In this document: one piece after another, positions 1 through 8,248 of the stretch | How positions within the stretch are numbered: position 1 is the first letter of the stretch | Layout: the number at the start of each line of letters is the position of its first letter | Origin: Caulobacter sp. NIBR1757 | GTDB lineage: Bacteria > Pseudomonadota > Alphaproteobacteria > Caulobacterales > Caulobacteraceae | Length of the DNA stretch: 64,000 nucleotides | Direction: 5' to 3' | NCBI RefSeq assembly: GCF_027912495.1 | Contig: NZ_CP115463.1 | Coordinates: 558,001 to 622,000 of the forward strand | The notes under the pieces: model-generated | Seen by the model: only the letters and a program-made list of their open reading frames with translations | Told to the model about the DNA's origin: nothing | The model's database searches: none | Position numbers and translations under genes: made by a program

Positions 1-550
1 GGTCTTCCAGGGCGATGGTCCCGCCGTGGGCGGCGAGGAAGCCCGGGCTGCACATGGGGGTGAAATCGACGGTGACCAGCCGGTGGGTGGCCAGTTCCGG
101 CCAGTTTCCGTCGCCCAGGCGGATGGCGACATCGATGTCTCCGGCCGCGAAATCGGTGAGGTGGTTGTCGGCGCTGAGGCGCACGGCGATGTCGGGATGG
201 CTGACCTGGAACCGGCCCAGCCGCCAGGCCAGCCAGGTGTTGGCGAAGGTCACCGTGGTGGAGATGGTCAGGGCCCCGTCGTCCTCGGCCCGCAGTTCGG
301 CGAAGGCCGCCTCGATCTCGTCGAGGCCCCGGCCGGCGCGCAGGGCGGCGCGGCGGCCGGCCTCGGTCAGGATCACCCGCTGGCGCTCGCGGCGGAACAG
401 CTTCTGGCCGAGGCGATCCTCCAGCACGCGGATCTGATGGCTGACGGCGGCCTGGGTCATGCCCAGCTCGCCGGCGGCGGCGGTGAAATTCTCATGCCGG
501 GCGGCGGCCTCGAAGACCCGCACGGCGCTCAACGGCGGTAGTCTGCGCAT
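1..550 (-). CDS. LysR-family transcriptional regulator (3' end outside window)
   Basis: The protein begins at the ATG at 550 and runs off the left edge, so only about 183 N-terminal residues are visible. It opens with MRRLPPLSAVRVFEAAARH, followed by a winged helix-turn-helix with TAAAAELGMTQAAVSHQI, the classic LysR DNA-binding helix, and then ILTEAGR. The start of the effector-binding domain follows. The opening is of the GcvA-like type. LysR proteins usually regulate a divergent neighbour; here that is the small gene at 646 and, beyond it, an acyl-CoA dehydrogenase, so one or both may be targets (inference). The effector cannot be told from the sequence. Confidence 0.9.
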   Translation of the reverse strand, partial: MRRLPPLSAVRVFEAAARHENFTAAAGELGMTQAAVSHQIRVLEDRLGQKLFRRERQRVILTEAGRRAALRAGRGLDEIEAAFAELRAEDDGALTISTTVTFANTWLAWRLGRFQVSHPDIAVRLSADNHLTDFAAGDIDVAIRLGDGNWPELATHRLVTVDFTPMCSPGFLAAHGGTIALED

Positions 551-645
551 CGAAGATAATTAGTCCTGCTTATGAAGTCTGTCGATCCTTTGGTTGGCGA
601 ACGGGCGGACGAAAGGGCATCTGGGGGTCAAGAAAGGAGTCCATC

Positions 646-798
646 ATGACCAAAGCTACTCAATCGCAACGCACCTCCACGGCCCACACGGGCCTGGTCG
701 GGCTGCTGTCGAACCTCGCCACCGTCCTGCGGGCCACGTCGGAAGCCTCCGTGAGGATCGCTTATGACAAGCCCTGGCTGCGGGACAGCCGCGCCTGA
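646..798 (+). CDS. Small protein of 50 residues, function unknown
   Basis: ATG at 646 is preceded by a strong ribosome-binding site (AAAGGAG at about 633-639). The predicted peptide begins MTKATQSQRTSTAHTG and ends YDKPWLRDSRA. It has a hydrophobic, possibly amphipathic middle (GLVGLLSNLATVLRATSEA) and a basic, aromatic tail. It is divergent from the LysR gene, with 95 bases between the two starts, and lies 72 bases before the acyl-CoA dehydrogenase. It does not match a family I recognise. The good ribosome site and the LysR-type divergent position are the reasons for calling it. Confidence 0.5.
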   Translation: MTKATQSQRTSTAHTGLVGLLSNLATVLRATSEASVRIAYDKPWLRDSRA

Positions 799-870
799 CC
801 GCTAAACGCCTCTGGCCTTCCGTGACGCCAAGCTGCGCAAGCTTGCGTCAAAATGGCCGGAGGACCGCCC

Positions 871-2097
871 GTGAACATCGACTGGAGCGCCGAGGATCTC
901 GCTTTCCGCGACGAGGTCCGGGCCTTTATCGCCGCCGAACTGACGCCCGAACTGCGCCGGGCGGGCAATAGCCTGACCAGCGTCTATGCCGACTACGCCG
1001 TGGGTATGGGCTGGCAGAAAATCCTCCACGCCAAGGGCTGGGCGGCCCCCGCCTGGCCCGAGGAATTCGGCGGCCGGGGCTGGTCGGTCAGCCAGCGCTA
1101 CATCTTCGCCACCGAGATGGCGGCGGCCGGCGCGCCGCCGGTGTCGCCGATGGGCATCGGCATGTGCGGGCCGGTGCTGATCGGCCATGGCACGCCGGAG
1201 CAGCAGGCGTATTTCCTGCCCCGGATGCTGAACGGCGACGACTTCTGGTGCCAGGGCTATTCGGAGCCGCAGTCGGGCTCGGACCTGGCCACCCTGCAGA
1301 TGAGCGCGGTGGAAGACGGCGGCGACTTCGTCTGCACCGGCCACAAGCTGTGGACCACCCATGCCCACGAGGCCAACTGGATCTTCTGCCTGGTGCGGAC
1401 CTCCAGGGAGGAGATCCCGCAGAAGGGCATCACCTTCCTGTTGATCGACATGACCAGCCCCGGGGTCGAGGTGACGCCGATCGTCTCGCTGTCGGGGGAG
1501 CATATCCAGAACCATGTCTTCTTCACCGATGTGCGTGTGCCGAAGGCCAACGCGGTGGGGCCGGTCGGCCAAGGCTGGACGGTGGCCAAGTACCTGATGC
1601 AGTTCGAGCGCGGCGGCGGGGTCGCCAGCCCCGGCATGCGGGCCCGGATCGCCAAGGCGGCCTCTATCCTCGAGGCCCAGTTCCCGGACCGCGACGATGC
1701 GGAGGGCGTCTCGTTGCGCAGCCAGCTGGCCGAGGCGGCGGTGCAGGTCGATGCGCTGGCGGCCATCGAGCTGCGGGTGATGTCGGCCCTGTCGGTGGGT
1801 GGGGCGCCGGGCCCCGAGTCCTCCATTCTCAAGACGGTCGGCACCGAACTCAGCCAGCGGCTGACCGAGATCGCCCTGGCGGCCGCCGGGTCCTACGCGG
1901 GGGTCTACCAGCCGCACATGGTCTCGCCGGGCGGGCCGTCGCCGGGCTTTGTCCCGCCGCCGCAGCGGGATGGCGTCGGCCCCGACTACAGCTGGACGGT
2001 GGCGGCCAAGTATCTCAACGACCGGGCCGGTTCGATCTACGCCGGGACCAACGAGATCCAGCGCAACATCATGGCCAAGGCGGTGCTCGGCCTTTGA
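871..2097 (+). CDS. Acyl-CoA dehydrogenase family protein
   Basis: FAD-dependent acyl-CoA dehydrogenase of about 408 residues, a normal family length. The N-terminal helical domain starts NIDWSAEDLAFRDEVRAF. The middle domain carries WCQGYSEPQSGSDLATLQ, matching the family flavin/substrate signature. The C-terminus ends with NEIQRNIMAKAVLGL, the conserved segment of the last helices. I chose GTG at 871 because a GGAGGA ribosome site sits 4-10 bases before it; an ATG at 853 in frame is possible but has no such site. The substrate (chain length, branched or aromatic acyl-CoA) cannot be assigned. It may be controlled by the LysR protein upstream (inference). Confidence 0.93.
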   Translation: MNIDWSAEDLAFRDEVRAFIAAELTPELRRAGNSLTSVYADYAVGMGWQKILHAKGWAAPAWPEEFGGRGWSVSQRYIFATEMAAAGAPPVSPMGIGMCGPVLIGHGTPEQQAYFLPRMLNGDDFWCQGYSEPQSGSDLATLQMSAVEDGGDFVCTGHKLWTTHAHEANWIFCLVRTSREEIPQKGITFLLIDMTSPGVEVTPIVSLSGEHIQNHVFFTDVRVPKANAVGPVGQGWTVAKYLMQFERGGGVASPGMRARIAKAASILEAQFPDRDDAEGVSLRSQLAEAAVQVDALAAIELRVMSALSVGGAPGPESSILKTVGTELSQRLTEIALAAAGSYAGVYQPHMVSPGGPSPGFVPPPQRDGVGPDYSWTVAAKYLNDRAGSIYAGTNEIQRNIMAKAVLGL

Positions 2098-2289
2098 GCC
2101 CTAGCCCCATCGAAGCGCTGGTCAGTATAGCAGGTCTTGGGCGATGGACAGAGACTTAAGTTATTGAAAAGGCGACTGTTTGCATGGGTGGTGCGTGCGG
2201 GATCAAGGCGGGATCGCGTGGGGGTGGAGCCGGGGTTGTGTGGGGGTGATGACGGGATTTCGGCGGGGGGAAGAGGGGTTGAACTGAAC

Positions 2290-2315
2290 GGCCGTTCGCT
2301 GCTGGAGCGGCCTTT
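2290..2315. terminator. Weak hairpin between convergent genes
   Basis: GGCCGTTC (2290-2297) pairs with GAGCGGCC (2305-2312), including one G-T pair, across a 7-base loop. Only a short TTTC tail follows on the plus strand. It lies between the ends of the convergent acyl-CoA dehydrogenase and trmL genes, so it could end transcription of the former. The remaining bases of 2098-2348 show no gene I can support. Confidence 0.35.
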
Positions 2316-2343
2316 CAATGGGGCCGCGTTTTCGCCGGATGAA

Positions 2344-2357
2344 TATGTCTAGACATA
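2344..2357. repeat. 14-bp perfect palindrome TATGTCTAGACATA (copy 1)
   Basis: TATGTCTAGACATA is its own reverse complement and spans the stop codon of trmL. The surrounding 20 bases from 2338, GATGAATATGTCTAGACATA, recur exactly at 57719-57738, where the palindrome extends to 18 bp. The copies are 55 kb apart, and both lie just beyond or at the 3' end of a minus-strand gene. It could be an operator or a chromosome-organisation motif. Confidence 0.6.
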
Positions 2358-2813
2358 ATCCCGGGGGTGCAGGCCGGCGGTCTGGCGGAGGGCTTCGAAG
2401 AGGCCGATGCCGGCGCTGACCGAGAGGTTCATCGAGCGGGCGCCGGGGCGGATGGGAATGACCACCCGGGCGTCGGCGGCGGCGTGGACGCCGTGGGGGG
2501 CGCCGGAGGTTTCGCTGCCGAACAGCAGGGTGTCGCCGGCCTCGAAGGTGAAGGCGTCGAGCGGCGTGGCGCCCCTGGTGGTGAAGAGGATGAGGCGGCC
2601 AGGGCCCCGGGCGGCCTGGAAGGCGTCCCAGTCGGCATGGCGGGTCATGTGGCTCAGCGGGCCGTAGTCGAGGGCGGCGCGCTTCATCGAGCGGTCGTCG
2701 AAGCTGAAGCCGACCGGCTCGATAATGTGCAGCGGCGTGTCGAAACAGGCCGACAGGCGGATGCAGGCCCCGACGTTCTGCGGGATCTGCGGATTGAACA
2801 GGGCCAGGTGCAT
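2349..2813 (-). CDS. trmL: tRNA (cytidine(34)-2'-O)-methyltransferase TrmL
   Basis: SPOUT-fold methyltransferase of 154 residues, matching the usual TrmL length. It modifies the 2'-OH of the wobble base of tRNA-Leu isoacceptors using S-adenosylmethionine. Visible family motifs are the N-terminal LFNPQIPQNVGACIRL, the central LLFGSETSGAP, and the C-terminal knot region IPIRPGARSMNLSVSAGIG followed by EALRQT. It is a single gene, convergent with the acyl-CoA dehydrogenase. Confidence 0.93.
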   Translation of the reverse strand: MHLALFNPQIPQNVGACIRLSACFDTPLHIIEPVGFSFDDRSMKRAALDYGPLSHMTRHADWDAFQAARGPGRLILFTTRGATPLDAFTFEAGDTLLFGSETSGAPHGVHAAADARVVIPIRPGARSMNLSVSAGIGLFEALRQTAGLHPRDYV

Positions 2814-2861
2814 GGCCCTGTATAGCCGCGTCGCGTCCGCCCCGTCAGCCCGGTCGGGCGG

Positions 2862-3152
2862 CTAGTCCCGCGCCCAGCGCACCTCGCCGACCATGGCGGT
2901 CAGGCGCCGGTATTCGCCGGCGGTGATGCAGCGGGGGGTGTCCCAACCCTTGCTGTCGGCAGCCTCCTTGGCCGAGACGAAGATGACCTGGCCATGCTCG
3001 CGCTTGAACGCCCGGCGCGAGGCCTCGTCGCGCGCGCAGACATAGAGTTCGCGACCGGCGCGGGGTTTCAGGTCGGCCTGGGTGACCGCGCTCGCCGGCA
3101 TGGCTTCGGCGCCTCCGGACAGCATGGCGATGACAGCAGTTAGAACAAGCAT
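2862..3152 (-). CDS. Small exported protein, function unknown
   Basis: A 96-residue protein with a hydrophobic N-terminus (MLVLTAVIAMLSGGAEA) that looks like a cleavable signal peptide. It has two cysteines (in VCARDE and PRCITA) that could form a disulfide in the periplasm. A GGAGG ribosome site lies just before the ATG at 3152. No recognisable family. It lies upstream of trmL on the same strand with a 48-base gap, so co-transcription is possible but not required. Confidence 0.6.
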   Translation of the reverse strand: MLVLTAVIAMLSGGAEAMPASAVTQADLKPRAGRELYVCARDEASRRAFKREHGQVIFVSAKEAADSKGWDTPRCITAGEYRRLTAMVGEVRWARD

Positions 3153-3459
3153 GGCGCCCTCCTTTTGCGCCCGGCTCGGACGGCCGGGTTGAAGGGAATG
3201 CTACGCCATTGCGACGATTTGTGAAGGTTATTTGTCAGCCTGTGGATAACTTTCGGGGCCGGATTTTGCCCGGCGGCCCGGGCCGGCGGGCGACCTGAAT
3301 GCGGCCGGACCGTTTCAAGACTGTCACAAAGCCTTGGCCGCACCGTCACGTTCCGTCGCTATTCGCCATCTCCGGGCAGGCGGGGCCCAATCCTCATAGC
3401 GGGACCAGGCGGTCCCGCGTCCCCGCGTGCAGACGAACGCTTGTCACGTGGAGATCAGG
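3153..3459. other. Intergenic region between divergent genes
   Basis: About 300 bases between the divergent exported protein (minus) and the lipoprotein gene (plus). It should hold both promoters, but I see no confident -35/-10 pair. A single perfect DnaA-box sequence (TTATCCACA in reverse, 3241-3249) is present. One box without companions or an AT-rich unwinding element is not evidence of an origin. Confidence 0.4.
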
Positions 3460-4929
3460 ATGTCCGGGCTCAAGAAATTCTTGTCGGTGATGGCGGCGGC
3501 GAGCGCCAGCCTTGTGCTGGCCAGCTGCGGCGGCGCCGATGGCGTGGCCTCGCCGGGTGAAGGCGACTTCGGCGGCGGCGGCGGCGGCACGGGCGGCGGC
3601 GGCGGCGGTGGCGGCACCGGCGGCGCGGCTGCCGACTGCCCGACCGGCTTCGCCAACGTCGGCACGGTCAACGCCGCGGTCGGCGGCACCCTGCGCATCT
3701 GCCAGCTGCCCGCCCTGATCACCGGCAACCTGGTCGTTCCGCTGCGCACCGGCACCATCTACTCGGTCAGCGGCCGGGTCGACGTCGGCCAGGATCGCGG
3801 CGGCAACGCCGCCTCGCCGATCGCCGGCGCCACGCAAGGCATCCTGACGGTCGAGCCGGGCGTGCGCATCTTCGGCTCCGCCGGCCTCGACTACATCGTC
3901 GTCAACCGCGGCTCGCAGATCTTCGCCCAGGGCACCTCCACCGCCCCGATCGTCTTCACCAGCCGCCAGAGCGTCGAAGGCACGACCGGCGTCGACAGCA
4001 TCGGCCAATGGGGCGGCCTGGTCATCCTCGGCCGCGCCAACATCTCCAACTGCCCGGCCCTGGTCGCCTACGGCAGCCCCAACTGTGAAGCCCAGGTCGA
4101 AGGCACCAACGCCCTCTACGGCGGCTCCAACAACTCCGACAACTCTGGCGTCCTGCAGTATGTGCGCGTCATGCACTCGGGCTTCCAGATCCTGCCCGGC
4201 AACGAGCTGAACGGCATCACCCTGGCCGGCGTCGGCAGCGGCACCACCGTCGATCACGTCCAGGTCCACAACAGCTCGGACGACGGCATCGAATGGTTCG
4301 GCGGCAACGTGAACGCCAAGTACCTGGTCCTGACCGGCAACGACGACGACAGCCTGGACACCGACCAGGGCTTCAGCGGCGCCCTGCAGTACGTGCTGGT
4401 CGTGCAGCGCACCAACGGCGGCGACCGCGTCATCGAGAGCTCGATGGCCTCGCTCGCCACCGGCAACCCGCGCACCAGCGTCAAGCTGTCGAACTTCACC
4501 TTCGTGGCCCGCGACAGCGGCAGCGACGCCATCGTCCTGAACACCGGCACCGACTACAACCTCTACAACGGCGTGGTCACCCGCGCCGGCACGACCGGCG
4601 CCTGCCTCGACGTCGATGACGCCGCCACCACGGCCACCTTCCGCTCGGTGTTCTTCAGCTGCACCACCAGCTTCCGCCTGGACGGCAACCAGGAAGCCAA
4701 CACCTCCGGCTTCTTCGGCTCGGGCACGAACAACAACCTGGCCGGCGGGACCTCGACCCTGACGGGGACCTTCATCAACGGCGCCAACGAGAACGGCGTC
4801 ACGGTGACCAACCCCACCCCGCTCAGCGCCTTCCTGGCCACCCCGGCCAACATCGGCGCCGTCCGCAACTCGACCGACACCTGGTACTCGGGCTGGACCT
4901 GCGGCCTGCCGGGCGCAACCGCCTGCTGA
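3460..4929 (+). CDS. Secreted lipoprotein, beta-helix-like, paired with a TonB receptor
   Basis: A 489-residue protein starting at ATG 3460, preceded by GGAG; an upstream in-frame GTG at 3427 is less likely. The N-terminus has a lipoprotein signal with the lipobox LASC followed by a long glycine-rich linker. The rest is rich in short Asn/Gly/Asp-containing strands (GNLVVPL, GITLAGVGSGTTVDHVQVHN, LVLTGNDDDSLDTDQG), typical of parallel beta-helix repeats. Several cysteine pairs occur late in the protein. It directly precedes the TonB-dependent receptor and, further on, the type II secretion operon. It may be an outer-surface partner of the receptor or a secreted substrate (inference). No catalytic residues can be assigned. 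Confidence 0.75.
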   Translation: MSGLKKFLSVMAAASASLVLASCGGADGVASPGEGDFGGGGGGTGGGGGGGGTGGAAADCPTGFANVGTVNAAVGGTLRICQLPALITGNLVVPLRTGTIYSVSGRVDVGQDRGGNAASPIAGATQGILTVEPGVRIFGSAGLDYIVVNRGSQIFAQGTSTAPIVFTSRQSVEGTTGVDSIGQWGGLVILGRANISNCPALVAYGSPNCEAQVEGTNALYGGSNNSDNSGVLQYVRVMHSGFQILPGNELNGITLAGVGSGTTVDHVQVHNSSDDGIEWFGGNVNAKYLVLTGNDDDSLDTDQGFSGALQYVLVVQRTNGGDRVIESSMASLATGNPRTSVKLSNFTFVARDSGSDAIVLNTGTDYNLYNGVVTRAGTTGACLDVDDAATTATFRSVFFSCTTSFRLDGNQEANTSGFFGSGTNNNLAGGTSTLTGTFINGANENGVTVTNPTPLSAFLATPANIGAVRNSTDTWYSGWTCGLPGATAC

Positions 4930-5012
4930 TGCGACGGGCGGCGGGTCCCTCCGGGCCCGCCGCCCCCTCGCTACCGACGTCGCTCCGCGGTCACCCAATC
5001 AAGGCACATCTC

Positions 5013-7658
5013 ATGTCGAAGCTACATCTGACCCTCACCGGTCTTCTGCTGGCCACCACGGCGCTCACCGCGCCTGGCCTCGCCGCCGCGCAGGACGCGC
5101 CGGCCCCGGCCGAGGACCAGGTCGAGGAAATCGTCGTCCTCGGGAAGAACATCCCCGAGCCGATGCGGGAGACCAGCGAGGTCGCGACCTTCCTGCAGCC
5201 CGAAGACCTCAAGCGCCAGGGCGACGACAACGCCGCCGAGGCGCTGACCCGTCTGACCGGCCTGTCGCTGGTCAGCGGCAAGTTCGTCTACGTCCGCGGT
5301 CTGGGCGAGCGCTACAGCTCGGCCCTGCTCAACGGCTCGCCCCTGCCTTCGCCCGAACCGCTGCAGCGGGTCGTGCCGCTGGACCTGTTCCCGGCCAGCA
5401 TCCTGGGCGGCACCGTCGTCCAGAAGACCTACTCGCCCAACTACCCGGGCGAATTCGGCGGTGGCGTCATCGACCTGCAGACCGTCAGCACCCCCGACGA
5501 GCCCTTCTTCAGCATCGGCATGAGCACGGGCGGCAACACCGAGACCACCTTCCAGGACGGGATCACCTATTACGGCTCCGACACCGACTGGCTGGGCTAT
5601 GACGACGGCACCCGCGACACCCCGCGCATCCTGCAGCGGATCGCGCCGGACCGCCTGCGGGTCAGCGAGGCCAACTACACCGACGCCCAGCTGCAGCAGA
5701 TCGGCCGCAGCTTCGTCAACGCGCCGCTGAACCTGATCCAGAAGAACAACTCCATCCTGCCGAACTTCGGCCTCGACGTCTCGGCCGGTCGCTCGTTCGA
5801 CCTGGGCGACGCCGGCTTCGTCGGCGTGGTCGGGGTGCTGGGCTTCAAGAACGGCTGGAAGAGCCGCGACGGGATCCAGCAGGAAGGCCTGGTGCAGGCG
5901 GGCGTGATCAGCGTCAACACCGACTACAACTTCCGTTCGACCGAGAACAACGCCGTGGTCAACGGCCTGTTCGGCCTGTCCTGGGAGTCGGCCGACAGCG
6001 CCCATCAGGTGAAGTGGACCAACCTCTACATCCACTCGACCCTGAAGGAAGCCCGCATCCGCGAGGGCTACGACAGCAACGCCCCGGGCCAGGGCCTGGT
6101 GCGGGACGACTACACCGAGTGGTTCGAGCGCAGCCTGATCAACACCCAGCTGGCCGGCAAGTCCGAGCTGGGCGACTTCACGGTCAACTGGCGCGGCGCC
6201 TTCGCCAAGACCTCGCGCAACAGCCCCTATGAAAAGGGCATCCGCTACTTCTGGGTCGACGCCGACAACGACGGCGTCCAGGACGCCAACGAGCCCTACC
6301 GTCACGACGGCTCCTCGGTGCAGAACTACACCCGCTTCGGCGAGGTTGAAGACTCCGTCGCCAGCTTCGGCGTCGACGGCGCCTACGCCCTGTCGATCTC
6401 CGACACCCGCGAGATCATTGTCAGCGGCGGCGTCGCCTGGATGGACAACAACCGCCATGCCAGCCAGCGCGAGTTCCGCCTGCTGGCCCTGAACAATTCC
6501 ATTCCGATCGATGTCCAGAACAGCCGGGTCGACTTCCTGCTGTCGGACTACAACATCGGGCCGCTGTTGTTCATGCTGCGTGAAACCACGGGCGCCGACG
6601 GCGCCTCGGCCTACAAGGCGGCGCTGGAAACGCGCGCGGCCTGGTTCCAGGTCGATGCCGAAGTCCTGCCGCTGGTCCGCGTCGCGGTCGGGGCCCGCTA
6701 TGAGGAAGCCGAGCAGGGCGTCAACCCGATCGACATCTTCTCGGGCCCGCTGCCCAGCGCCCCGAAGCTGGAGAACGAGTACTGGCTGCCGACCGCCACG
6801 GTGACCTGGAACTTCTACGAGGACATGCAGCTGCGCTTTGGTCTGTCCAAGACCATCGCCCGCCCGCAGTTCCGCGAACTGGCGCCGCAGACCTACCTCG
6901 ATCCGGACACCGACCGCCTCTACATCGGCAACCCCTACCTGGTGGATTCCGAGCTGATCAACGTCGACGCCCGCTATGAGTGGTACTTCGACAAGGGCCA
7001 GTCGTTCACCTTCGGCGTCTTCTACAAGGACATCGACAAGCCGGTCGAAACCATCGTCAACGAAGGCGGCTCGAGCCTGCAGACCACCTTCCTGAACGCG
7101 CCGGCCGCCGTCCTGTACGGGGCCGAGATCGATGCGAAGGTCTACTTCGACATGCCGATCGACGCCCAGTGGTTCAGCGACAAGCGCTGGCTGATCGCGG
7201 CCAACTACACCTGGACCAGCTCCGAGGTGAAGGTCGGCTCGGGCGACGTCGTCTACCCGCTGTCGGGCCTGGGCGCGCCGCGTCCCGCCACCGACTACGT
7301 CACCGACGGCGACACCCTGCAGGGTCAGTCGGATCACCTGGCCAACCTGCAGTTCGGCTGGGAAGACGACAACGCCAAGTCCCAGGCGACCGTGCTGGTC
7401 ACCTACGTCAGTGAACGGATCGCCGCCCGCGGCCGCACCGGCTTCCCGGACCTGGTCCAGGGCGAAAGCGTCAACCTCGACTTCACCTACCGCAAGGGGT
7501 TCGAGGTGATGGGCAAGGAGATGGAGTTCGGCTTCGAGGCCCGTAACCTGCTCGGCGAAGACTCCGAGGAATTCCAGGAACTTGGCGGCGGCCGCGTCGA
7601 CACCAACACCTACGACCTCGGCCGCAGCTTCTCGTTCAGCATCTCGGCCAAGTTCTAG
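5013..7658 (+). CDS. TonB-dependent outer-membrane receptor
   Basis: An 881-residue receptor. I chose ATG 5013 because it gives a clean signal peptide (MSKLHLTLTGLLLATTALTA, cleavage after AAA). The mature protein starts with a TonB-box-like EEIVVLG, then a plug domain containing FVYVRGLGERYSSALLNGSP. The barrel contains LGLSKTIARPQFRELAP-type strands and ends with SFSISAKF, a typical C-terminal aromatic for BAM recognition. It is energised by TonB-ExbBD and imports an unknown ligand. It follows the lipoprotein gene with an 83-base gap, so the two are probably co-transcribed. A strong terminator at 7684 closes the unit. Confidence 0.95.
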   Translation: MSKLHLTLTGLLLATTALTAPGLAAAQDAPAPAEDQVEEIVVLGKNIPEPMRETSEVATFLQPEDLKRQGDDNAAEALTRLTGLSLVSGKFVYVRGLGERYSSALLNGSPLPSPEPLQRVVPLDLFPASILGGTVVQKTYSPNYPGEFGGGVIDLQTVSTPDEPFFSIGMSTGGNTETTFQDGITYYGSDTDWLGYDDGTRDTPRILQRIAPDRLRVSEANYTDAQLQQIGRSFVNAPLNLIQKNNSILPNFGLDVSAGRSFDLGDAGFVGVVGVLGFKNGWKSRDGIQQEGLVQAGVISVNTDYNFRSTENNAVVNGLFGLSWESADSAHQVKWTNLYIHSTLKEARIREGYDSNAPGQGLVRDDYTEWFERSLINTQLAGKSELGDFTVNWRGAFAKTSRNSPYEKGIRYFWVDADNDGVQDANEPYRHDGSSVQNYTRFGEVEDSVASFGVDGAYALSISDTREIIVSGGVAWMDNNRHASQREFRLLALNNSIPIDVQNSRVDFLLSDYNIGPLLFMLRETTGADGASAYKAALETRAAWFQVDAEVLPLVRVAVGARYEEAEQGVNPIDIFSGPLPSAPKLENEYWLPTATVTWNFYEDMQLRFGLSKTIARPQFRELAPQTYLDPDTDRLYIGNPYLVDSELINVDARYEWYFDKGQSFTFGVFYKDIDKPVETIVNEGGSSLQTTFLNAPAAVLYGAEIDAKVYFDMPIDAQWFSDKRWLIAANYTWTSSEVKVGSGDVVYPLSGLGAPRPATDYVTDGDTLQGQSDHLANLQFGWEDDNAKSQATVLVTYVSERIAARGRTGFPDLVQGESVNLDFTYRKGFEVMGKEMEFGFEARNLLGEDSEEFQELGGGRVDTNTYDLGRSFSFSISAKF

Positions 7659-7683
7659 GCCCGACCTTTGTCGCGTAGGCAGG

Positions 7684-7713
7684 CGCTCCCTACCCTCCGG
7701 GTGGGGAGCGTTT
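7684..7713 (+). terminator. Rho-independent terminator after the TonB receptor
   Basis: CGCTCCCTACC (7684-7694) pairs with GGTGGGGAGCG (7700-7710) with one G-T pair, followed by a short T tract (TTTGT). It lies 25 bases after the receptor stop codon and separates it from the gsp operon. Confidence 0.75.
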
Positions 7714-7801
7714 GTCATTCAGTCGTCATGAAAGTATCACTTACCTGCGGCACGCCGCGTCTAACCCGACGCGTCGCTGTCGTATCGGGGAAGAATTTCA
7801 A

Positions 7802-8248
7802 GTGGTGGTTTGGCAACGCCTATTGCCGGGCGGCTTCACGACCGTTTCGGCCCGTGCGGTCGTCGAGGCGATGCTCGTGCTGCTGCTCGCCACCCAGGCC
7901 GCCCGCCTGGTCTGGGCCGTCGCCGCCCCGGGCGCGCCGCCGCCGGCCAGCGCCAGGGCGCAGATGGCCGACCTGTCGATCCTGACCCGCTTCAATCCCT
8001 TCCTCGGCCTCGACACGCCGACCGGCGGCCAGGCGTCCGGCCAGGCCATGCGGCTGTACGGCGTCCGCGCCGGCCTCGACGGCCGGGGCTCGGCCATCAT
8101 CGGCACGGCCGATGGCAAGCAGGCCTCCTACCTGGTCGGCGAGACGGTGGCGCCGGGCGTCACCCTGCAGGCCGTGCACGACAATCACGTGGTCCTGGCG
8201 CGCGGCGCCGCCACCACCCGGCTGACCTTCCCCGATGGCCCCCAATGA
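7802..8248 (+). CDS. gspC: Type II secretion protein C
   Basis: Inner-membrane clamp protein of the type II secretion system, which links the assembly platform to the secretin GspD. About 148 residues from GTG 7802 (GGGGAAG upstream): a short cytoplasmic tail, one transmembrane segment (AVVEAMLVLLLATQAARLVWAV) and a periplasmic homology region with LTRFNPF and GVRAGLDGRGSAIIGTADGKQ. No PDZ or coiled-coil extension follows, so it is the short form of GspC seen in alphaproteobacteria. An in-frame ATG further upstream at 7712 lies inside the preceding terminator and is unlikely. Its stop overlaps the start of gspD (ATGA), so translation is coupled. Confidence 0.85.
   Translation: MVVWQRLLPGGFTTVSARAVVEAMLVLLLATQAARLVWAVAAPGAPPPASARAQMADLSILTRFNPFLGLDTPTGGQASGQAMRLYGVRAGLDGRGSAIIGTADGKQASYLVGETVAPGVTLQAVHDNHVVLARGAATTRLTFPDGPQ

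Noticed and set aside
2037..2318. Minus-strand frame overlapping the 3' end of the acyl-CoA dehydrogenase
   Set aside because: Pro/Ser-rich, no ribosome site, overlaps a certain gene.
3241..3249. Perfect DnaA box
   Set aside because: Only one box, no AT-rich unwinding element, and no dnaA, hemE or parAB nearby; not an origin.
5022..7718. An 898-codon open frame antisense to the TonB receptor
   Set aside because: Shadow of GC-rich codons on the opposite strand; low-complexity Val/Asp/Gly-rich product with no domain, while the plus strand shows a clear receptor.
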